Source of the DNA: an uncultured Candidatus Altimarinota bacterium
GTDB taxonomy: Bacteria; Patescibacteriota; Gracilibacteria; BD1-5; JAGOOR01
DNA: 13,829 bases
NCBI GenBank assembly: GCA_937920005.1
Contig: CALETF010000115.1
Location: 1-13,829, forward strand
Direction of reading: 5' to 3'
Under the pieces are notes generated by a model. That model had not been told where the DNA came from, made no database searches, and saw only the letters and a program-made list of their open reading frames with translations. The position numbers were made by a program, and so were the translations under genes. This document shows, piece after piece, positions 8,201 through 13,829 of the stretch (positions are counted from its first letter, which is position 1; each line of letters opens with the position of its first letter).

Positions 8201-10111
8201 ACTCCAGATGGTGCTCTCGGCCCAGTCAAAACATGTACCATGCAACTCCCTTCTGGAGGTACTCCTGTCACCATCTTCGCTGGCGATGCAAGCACAACCA
8301 ACAACACGACAAACTATAGTTTCCAGACAACAGCTTACACACTCAAAAAAGATACAGGCAAACCAGTCGGAAGTATTGCCTACTACACGAACTACTCGAA
8401 TGGTGTCACTCTCTCTCAGGATCAATATGACTACTGGCAGAAACAACCAATCACTGCTGTCATCACTTGTACTGACAAAGCAGCAACAAGTGCTACTGGT
8501 GAACCAACAACGAATGGTGAAACAGATGGCCCTGGATGTGCTTGTGCGACAACACTCACCAATCTCACAGACACCACTCCAACAGAAGCAGAAAAAGCAG
8601 AGATCGATCAATGGTCTCTCGGTCTCCCAAGTACCAACACCAACATCTGACCAGACGTCATGACATACTCTCGTGTCATCAACAACAACAAGGGTGCTCT
8701 CATCTCTCTCAAGGTAAAAGACACTGCAGGCAACAAGAGTACAGCTCCTCTCACTGCGAACTTTGGGATTGATTCGACACCTCCACGTCTCACAGCGACC
8801 AAGACTGCGAATTCTGTCACACTCAATTTCGTCGACAACGGTTCAGAGGATTCTGGAATCTGGAAGTCTCATGATACGACACCAGTCAATACTGGTATTC
8901 TCAAAGGAGGACAACATAATCAGATTCTCTACCGTGTTGGGCCAAAATCTCAACTTGCTTCACTCGAGTTCGGTGAGAAATGTGCACCAATGCCTGATGT
9001 TCAAACAGTGTACTTCAAATACTCCGAAACCGCTTCTGCTCAACCGAGCCAAACCCTCACACTCAACTCCTTCGACGTCAACAACAACATCGTTGCTTAC
9101 TGTGTCCAAGACAATGCTGGTAACATCAATCGTGGCTACTACCCAAACAACCTCACAGGATGTTTCTCAAGTAGTGCTATGCCTACCATTCCAACACTCT
9201 CACCATCAACTCTTGCATCACATTACGCTCCAATCCTCAAAACTCGTCTCACTTCAACCACACTCTCAAACAATGAGAAGTATGGCTACTCATTCTCAGA
9301 AAATCCTACGAATGCGAGTTGTTTCCGTGGTATCCTCTCAACGAACATCACGACTCTGGTCACAAACCAACTCAATCCTCGATCAGCAGGTGAGATTACC
9401 CTTGATAACTGGGTAACAAAACTCTCAACGAACAAGAACACAACAACACCAAACTCTAACGGATACTACTACTATGATCTTGGAACTACCACCAACAATA
9501 CTCTCACCATCACTTCTCCAACAGGAACAGGAACAAAGAGTGTCATCGTTGAAGGTGGTAACATCCAGATTAATAGTAACATAGAGTACACAGGAACAGG
9601 GAAGACTCTTCTCCTCATTGCTCGAAAGAACAGTGCAGGACAAGGAGGAAACATCTACATCAATCCTACTGTCACACGAGTTGATACCATCATCATCGCT
9701 GATGGAGGTTCTCTCATGAATGGTACTACTACGAATGGTACAACCACCACAAAGAACTGGATCACCAATGCGACTGATCTCACAAACCGTCTCACCATCA
9801 ATGGACGAGTCTACTCATACAACACACGAGGTGGATCAATCACTCCTCAGGCAACTCCAGGAACAGACTTTGATCCTATCACAGGAAACATTGGTAAGTA
9901 CTTCGACACTACTTCAGCAACCACTCCTCTCGTCACTACAGCCACACCAACACAGGCTGCTACCTACGACCTCGAGCGTCTCCGTGTCATGCTCTCAGAC
10001 TGAAACAGTCAGTGTACTACACACGTGAACTACCAGGCGTTTACGGCGACAAATTTGCCAGCATTGCTTGTCCGGCCAAAGAATTTTGAGGGATGAAGTT
10101 GTAACTTCTAG
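5252..10111 (+). CDS. Giant secreted repeat protein, putative surface/adhesin-like (seven in-frame UGA-Gly codons)
   Basis: With UGA as glycine this is one 1619-residue protein ending in TAG at 10109-10111. A Sec signal peptide spans residues 1-25 with likely cleavage after AFA. Residues about 26-190 are Cys-rich and include CQYTCNDGYKLSTGPC. Residues about 195-610 hold five G-x-G-Y beta repeats; a Cys-rich stretch (KCEWYCPAATPFYC) follows, then Thr/Ser/Asn-rich Ig-like regions (VKDTAGNKS, FGIDSTPPRLTA near 1155-1180), and a C-terminal beta-rich region (IVEGGNIQINSNI, GGNIYINP) suggesting a beta-helix. No transmembrane helix follows the signal. UGA codons are at 5450, 5486, 6314, 6476, 8648, 10001 and 10094; the frame never shifts. 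Under the standard code it would split into several unrelated-looking ORFs. A role in attachment or surface layers is inference; no enzyme motif is seen. Probably cotranscribed with the upstream lipoprotein. Confidence 0.85.
5846..7060 (+). repeat. Five degenerate G-x-G-Y beta repeats within the giant protein
   Basis: Cores of the form GG(S/T/A)GY followed a few residues later by P-x-V(T/S)V begin at about 5858, 6170, 6356, 6692 and 6881 (residues 203, 307, 369, 481, 544). Each is followed by a Cys-containing turn (for example GACTPY, GGSCTK, GGTCTT) and an A-T-A-T-I-x-x-G-x-V-T-G-V-T strand. Similar G-x-GY-x-x-x-P-x-V repeats occur in secreted proteins of many bacteria and are usually read as extended beta structure. 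Two spacings between cores are both close to 189 bases. Confidence 0.8.
5984..6081 (+). repeat. 63-base in-frame tandem duplication
   Basis: A 35-base stretch at 5984-6018, encoding CTAAPTVTIAAP, recurs identically at 6047-6081, an offset of 63 bases or exactly 21 codons. The identity at DNA level, including synonymous positions, points to a recent duplication within the repeat region. Confidence 0.85.
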
Positions 10112-10117
10112 TGGTTA

Positions 10118-10148
10118 AAAAAACCTTCCAGATAATGGAAGGTTTTTT
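10118..10148 (+). terminator. Rho-independent terminator of the giant protein gene
   Basis: A perfect 12-base-pair stem, AAAAAACCTTCC (10118-10129) with GGAAGGTTTTTT (10137-10148), encloses a 7-base loop and ends in six T. It lies 6 bases after the TAG stop. The A run on the left arm would also let it work on the minus strand. Confidence 0.85.
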
Positions 10149-10179
10149 GTAATGTTCATTTGGGCTCAACAATAAAATA

Positions 10180-10199
10180 AAAACCTCTTTCGAGGTTTT
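10180..10199 (-). terminator. Rho-independent terminator of the secE-nusG-tRNA-Phe unit
   Basis: AAAACCTC (10180-10187) and GAGGTTTT (10192-10199) form an 8-base-pair stem with loop TTTC. Read on the minus strand it follows the tRNA 3' end by 9 bases and is followed by a T-rich tail (TTTTTATTTTATT). It may be bidirectional. Confidence 0.75.
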
Positions 10200-10208
10200 G
10201 TATATGTT

Positions 10209-10283
10209 TGGTGCCGAGGAGTAGAATCGAACTACCGACACAAGGCTTTTCAGGCCTCTGCTCTACCACTGAGCTACCCCGGC
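10209..10283 (-). tRNA. tRNA-Phe, anticodon GAA, CCA encoded
   Basis: The minus strand folds as a standard tRNA of 75 bases: acceptor GCCGGGG with CCTCGGC (one G-U pair), D arm GCTC/GAGC, anticodon stem GAGGC/GCCTT with loop CTGAAAA, a 5-base variable loop, and T arm GGTAG/CTACT with loop TTCGATT. The anticodon GAA (10249-10251) reads UUC/UUU phenylalanine codons. The 3' ACCA is genome-encoded. It lies downstream of nusG on the same strand, 45 bases after the stop; pheS, whose enzyme charges it, lies 3.3 kb away on the same strand. Confidence 0.95.
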
Positions 10284-10328
10284 AACTGGTCACTACTGTA
10301 TTGATACTTGCAAAATTGCAAATACAAA

Positions 10329-10877
10329 TTAGTGCTTGATCTTTATCTGTGCAAATTCGAGCTCTACTGGTGTATCACGACCGAGGAGATTGATAGTGAG
10401 TTTGAGCGTTCCTTTCTTTTCATTGAGTTCGATGACTTTTCCTTCACTTCCCTGGAAAGAACCAGCGAGAATAGTGGCATAGTCACCGATTTTAACTGGA
10501 GTCTTGTATTCAGCGTTTTTTTCATCCACCATGCCCTGTATTCGTGCGAGTTCAGCTTCTGTGACTGGAACTGGAGTTGTACCTGCACCGAGGAACCCCG
10601 TTACATTTGGTGTGTTTCGTACGACATACCATGATTCGTTGGTGACAATCATTTTGACGAGGATATACCCAGGGAAGACATTTTTCTTATTTTTGACTGA
10701 TCCTCCACCTTTTTTGAGTGTGACGACATCATGAAGAGGCACGAAACAATCGAGGATATACTTCTCGAGGTTAAACATTTCGCGTCTTTGCATCAGTGAT
10801 GTACGTACGTTATCTTCTGTACCAGAGATAACTCGGATGACATACCATTCTGGCTTTGGAGCGAAGAGTTTTGACAT
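10329..10877 (-). CDS. nusG: Transcription elongation/antitermination factor NusG
   Basis: This 182-residue protein has the full NusG layout. The NGN domain is at residues about 10-115 (EWYVIRVISGTEDNV at the start; FPGYILVKM at 68-76; WYVVRNTPNVTGFLG at 83-97) and binds RNA polymerase. The KOW domain follows at about 128-182 (VKIGDYATILAGSFQGSEGKV) and contacts Rho or ribosomal protein S10 in well-studied bacteria. Length is normal for the family. It lies 24 bases after secE, the classic secE-nusG pairing, but the ribosomal protein gene rplK that often follows is replaced here by tRNA-Phe. There is no UGA codon and no Shine-Dalgarno; the bases before the ATG are T-rich. Ends in TAA. Confidence 0.97.
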   Translation of the reverse strand: MSKLFAPKPEWYVIRVISGTEDNVRTSLMQRREMFNLEKYILDCFVPLHDVVTLKKGGGSVKNKKNVFPGYILVKMIVTNESWYVVRNTPNVTGFLGAGTTPVPVTEAELARIQGMVDEKNAEYKTPVKIGDYATILAGSFQGSEGKVIELNEKKGTLKLTINLLGRDTPVELEFAQIKIKH

Positions 10878-10901
10878 GGGAGAAAATTAAAAAATGAGAG
10901 C

Positions 10902-11192
10902 TTATTTGACTTCTACTGGTTGTACTTGGATTTTTTGACCTGAATCAGTCGTAACCTCCATTGGTTGAGCTTGGATAACAGGAGAACCAGAGAGGTCTGC
11001 TGCTTTTGGTGCGTGGATCCATCCTCGGAGAGAGAAGAGACCATTACTGAATATGAGTGTCAAAAGGTAGGTAAATATAGTCATGGCCGCCATGATTCCA
11101 ATAACAGCTTGAAAAAATTTCTTTGTTTCGATATGTGTTGGCCATACCACGTGTTCGAGTTCTGCAAGAGATTCTTTGATGAAATTTGTCAT
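10902..11192 (-). CDS. secE: Preprotein translocase subunit SecE
   Basis: This gene encodes 96 residues of SecE, the small clamp subunit of the SecYEG protein-export channel in the inner membrane. The amphipathic helix reads FIKESLAELEHVVWPT (residues 4-19) and is followed by E22, matching the family's conserved E-L-x-x-V-x-W-P-T-x-x-E pattern. One transmembrane helix follows at about 27-49, as in the short single-span form. After it comes a tail of about 45 residues ending in QPMEV...QVQPVEVK, longer than the few residues usual in short SecE. It is 24 bases upstream of nusG on the same strand, supporting the call. No UGA codon occurs. Ends in TAA. Confidence 0.93.
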   Translation of the reverse strand: MTNFIKESLAELEHVVWPTHIETKKFFQAVIGIMAAMTIFTYLLTLIFSNGLFSLRGWIHAPKAADLSGSPVIQAQPMEVTTDSGQKIQVQPVEVK

Positions 11193-11226
11193 AAATAGGA
11201 AAAGTTAGGTACAAAAAATCAGTGTG

Positions 11227-11254
11227 AGTATAGAAAAAAGACCAAGAGAGTCAA
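11227..11254 (-). promoter_or_regulatory. Promoter for secE-nusG(-tRNA-Phe)
   Basis: On the minus strand TTGACT (11254-11249) and TATACT (11232-11227) are 16 bases apart, close to the sigma-70 consensus. Transcription would begin near 11220, giving a leader of about 28 bases before the secE ATG. It lies in the short gap after the ATP-grasp gene, so secE-nusG has its own promoter. Confidence 0.65.
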
Positions 11255-11279
11255 TATATTTCTTTACGCCTATGATTTT

Positions 11280-12560
11280 TTAAAATTCTATCATATCCCA
11301 TACCTTTGCAGCGATGTTTCTTGGTTTTCCAACGAGAGGTGTGTGATGGAGATTAATAAAAGGGACACTATTCGCTTCGAGAAAGCCACAGCGCTGCTCT
11401 TTCCATGAGCGAGTAATGTCAGGAATCATAAAATCAAAACCGATAATGACATCACCAAAGACTTTTGCTGCTTTCTCAAAAAGTGCTTTATTGTCCGGAT
11501 GGGCTATATCAAACTCTTCTGCAGATGCTCCTCCATAACTGACACCGATTTTTTCACTGAGATAGACAACCTCATGTTTTTTTGGTACATACGTATTGAT
11601 GAGTGTTTTATCCCAAGCATTTTTGTAGGTCAGTTTCCATGGTTTTGTGAGTTCTGTATCTGATATGTGTATGCGCCCATCAAACGAGAGTTGACGCTTT
11701 AAAAACCAATTCATCTTCTCATCTGGGACGAATTCTGCAATACCATCCATGCGGTTTTTGTTCTTTTTTTCAATCAGCTCAGAGAGTGTATCTATGCCAT
11801 TTCCAACCACTTGCGGCTGTGTTCCTGAGAGAATACCAGATATCTCATAGTTGATGACTGTTCCACGATACACAGGACCGATGATTTGTTCTTCGACGAT
11901 GACCCAGAGACAGAGCTGTCGTGCTATTTTGAATGCATGTCGTAGATCGTCGTAATTTCGTACATAGGTGACGACATGTCGTCCGCGGCTTCCGAGTCGT
12001 GGTTTGACGATAACCGGCTTCTGTATTCGATCAAAAATTGCTTTTGCTTCTTCAAAAGTTCGAGCAACTCCTCCATCAGGAACGGGAATACCATTTTTCT
12101 TACATACTTTCTTAAAAACGCCCTTGTCATCCATCGTTGCGAGAGCCGCTTCATTGTTGGATGATTCTGGACGAGGCAAGCCAGAGAAGAGAATGATTTT
12201 CTTTTTTCGAGTACCAGGAATAGGTTTGCGAACTATATAGGTGTCGACTGCTCTATCAATGACTCTGACTTCTCGCATTTCGAGACCGCGTTTTTCGGCT
12301 TCTTCCCAGAGCACTTTGGCACGAGAAAGTGTCGTTTTCCCAGGTTTTTTTCCGAGATGAATCATACCGAGTAATCGCCCGAGTCCTATGAGAAAGAGTG
12401 ATACATCATCTTCCCATTGTCGCGCCCAACGAGAAAGAGGATTCGCGAGTATACCGATTTGTATTTTTTCGAAAAGGATATTGAGACTATCGAAATACCA
12501 ATTGAGATAGTGGGGGACAGGATTATTGCCACAGTAGGGACATTTGTGTTTCTTGAACAT
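11280..12560 (-). CDS. ATP-grasp protein resembling the ATP-grasp half of cyanophycin synthetase
   Basis: This 426-residue protein contains an ATP-grasp ligase fold. ATP-grasp enzymes join a carboxylate to an amine or thiol through an acylphosphate. The core starts near residue 144 (DDKGVFKKVCKKNGIPVP), with PVIVKPRLGSRGRHV at 182-196 as the nucleotide-binding lysine and loop, VEEQIIG near 222-228, and FDFMIPD plus FLEANSVPFINLHHTP (393-408) as the metal-binding end. The ending GKPRNIAAKVWDMIEF resembles the end of the cyanophycin synthetase ATP-grasp domain. The N-terminus carries CPYCGNNPVPHY, a possible half zinc site with only two cysteines. Unlike cyanophycin synthetase there is no fused Mur-ligase half. 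The true substrate is unknown; a peptide, glutathione-like or envelope amino acid ligase are possible. No UGA codon; ends in TAA. It is divergent from the alpha/beta hydrolase gene. Confidence 0.85.
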   Translation of the reverse strand: MFKKHKCPYCGNNPVPHYLNWYFDSLNILFEKIQIGILANPLSRWARQWEDDVSLFLIGLGRLLGMIHLGKKPGKTTLSRAKVLWEEAEKRGLEMREVRVIDRAVDTYIVRKPIPGTRKKKIILFSGLPRPESSNNEAALATMDDKGVFKKVCKKNGIPVPDGGVARTFEEAKAIFDRIQKPVIVKPRLGSRGRHVVTYVRNYDDLRHAFKIARQLCLWVIVEEQIIGPVYRGTVINYEISGILSGTQPQVVGNGIDTLSELIEKKNKNRMDGIAEFVPDEKMNWFLKRQLSFDGRIHISDTELTKPWKLTYKNAWDKTLINTYVPKKHEVVYLSEKIGVSYGGASAEEFDIAHPDNKALFEKAAKVFGDVIIGFDFMIPDITRSWKEQRCGFLEANSVPFINLHHTPLVGKPRNIAAKVWDMIEF

Positions 12561-12566
12561 GTCTTC

Positions 12567-12595
12567 AGTCTAGTCATTTTCTGTTTATTTCTCAA
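12567..12595 (-). promoter_or_regulatory. Promoter placed for a leaderless ATP-grasp mRNA
   Basis: On the minus strand TTGAGA (12595-12590) and TAGACT (12572-12567) are 17 bases apart. The -10 box ends 6 bases before the ATG at 12560, the same spacing as at the murF-like gene, so the start site should fall on or next to the A of the ATG. Confidence 0.5.
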
Positions 12596-12625
12596 TTATT
12601 TCTTATTTCTCATGAGGTGACAAAA

Positions 12626-12681
12626 TTGTATATATGTGAATGTATATATTTGACAAATATTATAATATATTAAAATATATT
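12626..12681 (+). promoter_or_regulatory. AT-rich promoter region of the alpha/beta hydrolase gene
   Basis: Between the two divergent genes is an extremely AT-rich stretch. A perfect TTGACA lies at 12650-12655, with possible -10 boxes TAAAAT at 12671-12676 (15-base spacer) or TATATT at 12676-12681 (20-base spacer). Neither spacing is ideal, so the exact -10 is unclear. A TATAAT at 12661-12666 lacks a matched -35. Transcription would start very close to the ATG at 12686. Confidence 0.4.
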
Positions 12682-12685
12682 TAAT

Positions 12686-13555
12686 ATGAATAACTCATTT
12701 TGACAACCTCCTGTTCCATCTTTCAAAAAACTTGCTCTTGGAAGTGTGATTTTTACTGCCCGAGCAGCTTCTACATTACCAACGCTTATTACAGAAGTTT
12801 CTCGAACTGCTCTTCAAACCACTTCACACGGTTCTATGAATGCTGATCAGAGGGAATTACTCGGTCGAAATCCTCAAAAAATTGCTATTCTTGTTCCATG
12901 ATTCCAGCTCGATGGGACTTCACTTTTGGCTTTGAAAAAATCTTTTAATGATAGACGCATTCCTGCGCTTTTTCCTGACTCACTCCCTTTTGGGATTGAT
13001 GCTGTTTTATTCCGTCATCATCCACAAATTCTTGTAGAAAAAATAGCCGACTATATTCAAAAAATACAAAAACAGTATCAAGCAGAAATTATCCTTGTTG
13101 GACATAGTTTTTGAGGTACGCAAGCGCTTCATGCAGCAAACCTTCTTGATACACCATGAATAGCTCCTGTGACCATTTCTGGTTTATTGGAGCCAGTTGG
13201 TCTCATGGCTTTTGCTCCGCATTCTCTCTATTATAGACATGCTGCGGATATTTTTTCATGAGAAGATCCTGATCAATTTATACTCAAAACTCAGTTTATG
13301 CAGCTTGGTGTGGATGAGCAAGCAGAACCGAAACCAATTTTTCGAAAACATATTGCTGTTGTGAATCCACATGATGGTTATTTATCAACCCGTACTCAGG
13401 CTGGTGTATATGGCGACTCTCTTGATAATGCTCATGTTCTTATGCCGTCACAAAAAACACCAAGACATTATTGTCAATGAAAGACACCAATATATGCACG
13501 GGATATTGTCAGTGCTATTTTGCAAAGATTAAAAGAGCTCGATACTAAACAGTAA
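12686..13555 (+). CDS. Alpha/beta hydrolase with UGA in the catalytic GxSxG motif (six UGA-Gly codons)
   Basis: Reading UGA as glycine gives 289 residues ending in TAA. The nucleophile elbow is LVGHSFGG: Ser141 flanked by Gly139 and Gly143, and Gly143 is encoded by UGA at 13112-13114. VPGFQLDG (residues 70-77, first Gly also UGA) fits the oxyanion-hole loop. Asp230 (NPHDGYLS) and His250 (NAHVLMPS) are plausible for the rest of the triad. Other UGA codons are at 12701, 13157, 13259 and 13478. About a third of its glycines are UGA, the highest share in the window. Substrate cannot be told; lipase, esterase and acyltransferase folds share these motifs. The start at 12686 adds a weakly hydrophobic N-terminus; an internal ATG at 12836 is an alternative. 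Its 3' end overlaps convergent pheS by 11 bases. Under the standard code only short fragments would be found. Confidence 0.88.
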
Positions 13556-13829
13556 ACTGCTCGAGAAATTCGATTTTATTTTCGTGGAAGAGGCGGATAT
13601 CGTTGATTCCGTAGCGAATCATAGCGAGACGAGTGAGGCCAAAGCCAAAGGCAAAACCTGAATACTCTTCTGGATTGATATCTGCTTGTCTTAGGACATT
13701 TGGATGAACGAGCCCGCAGCCCATAAATTCGAGCCAACGACCTTTCCCATCACGTTCCCACCAGAGATCGACTTCCATACCTGGTTCGACAAACGGGAAG
13801 TAGCCAGGACGCATACGAAATTTTGGAGT
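13545..13829 (-). CDS. pheS: Phenylalanyl-tRNA synthetase alpha chain, C-terminal fragment (5' end outside window)
   Basis: The frame is open from the window edge and ends in TAG at 13547-13545, giving 94 residues of PheS, the catalytic subunit of the cytoplasmic PheST enzyme that charges tRNA-Phe. Motifs: RMRPGYFPFVEPGMEVD (class II motif 2 region), WLEFMGCGLVHPNVL, and the motif 3 segment EYSGFAFGFGLTRLAMIRYGINDIRLF, whose Arg binds ATP. These match the end of bacterial PheS residue for residue in the conserved places. No UGA occurs in the visible part. Its last 11 bases overlap the end of the convergent alpha/beta hydrolase gene, leaving no room for a terminator between them. Confidence 0.96.
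   Translation of the reverse strand, partial: TPKFRMRPGYFPFVEPGMEVDLWWERDGKGRWLEFMGCGLVHPNVLRQADINPEEYSGFAFGFGLTRLAMIRYGINDIRLFHENKIEFLEQFTV

Noticed and set aside
8006..8611. 201-residue minus-strand ORF opposite the giant gene
   Set aside because: It is Cys/Ser-rich low-complexity sequence mirroring the Thr/Asn codons of the plus-strand gene, with no start context or neighbour support.
7080..9416. Long plus-strand ORFs in the alternative frame (7080-7580, 8121-8663, 8763-9416)
   Set aside because: They are low-complexity Ser/Gln/Leu/Thr shadows fully inside the giant gene frame.
10308..10321. TTGCAAAATTGCAA palindrome between tRNA-Phe and nusG
   Set aside because: It is a short AT-rich symmetric repeat with no T tail and no clear promoter spacing to the tRNA; it may be chance.
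11193..11279. Terminator after the ATP-grasp gene
   Set aside because: No stem followed by a T run could be found in this gap; only the secE promoter is supported.

Overview
This window reads as part of a bacterial chromosome that uses UGA as a glycine codon (NCBI translation table 25). That code is known from the candidate phyla Absconditabacteria (SR1) and Gracilibacteria (BD1-5/GN02) of the CPR/Patescibacteria; the sequence alone does not separate the two. With UGA read as glycine, eleven ORF pieces that look broken under the standard code join, always in frame, into five intact genes holding 22 in-frame UGA codons. Several of these fall on glycines that families conserve: the G-x-S-x-G nucleophile elbow of an alpha/beta hydrolase and the H-x-E-G-F-G-S motif of a Mur ligase. 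Every complete or terminal gene ends in TAA or TAG and none in TGA. No recognisable Shine-Dalgarno precedes any start, and at least two genes appear to be leaderless.

Layout, plus strand: the 3' end of serS (1-248); a promoter and a probable two-gene unit of an unknown lipoprotein (301-945) and a membrane-anchored solute-binding-like protein (955-2466); a MurF-like ligase (2533-3819); a lipoprotein with a carboxypeptidase-regulatory-like domain (3967-5232) followed after 19 bases by a 1619-residue secreted repeat protein (5252-10111), closed by a strong hairpin terminator. Minus strand: an ATP-grasp protein resembling the ATP-grasp half of cyanophycin synthetase (12560-11280), then secE-nusG-tRNA-Phe (11192-10209) ending at a second hairpin. 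A divergent AT-rich region then leads to a plus-strand alpha/beta hydrolase (12686-13555), whose 3' end overlaps the convergent 3' end of pheS (13545-13829).

The core genes (serS, pheS, tRNA-Phe, secE, nusG) serve translation, secretion and transcription. The others are largely cell-envelope genes: two lipoproteins, an anchored binding protein, a peptidoglycan ligase and a giant exported protein. An inference is that the giant protein and its neighbouring lipoprotein form a surface structure, perhaps for host contact, since described members of these phyla live as epibionts or predators. No mobile element, CRISPR array or phage gene is visible.
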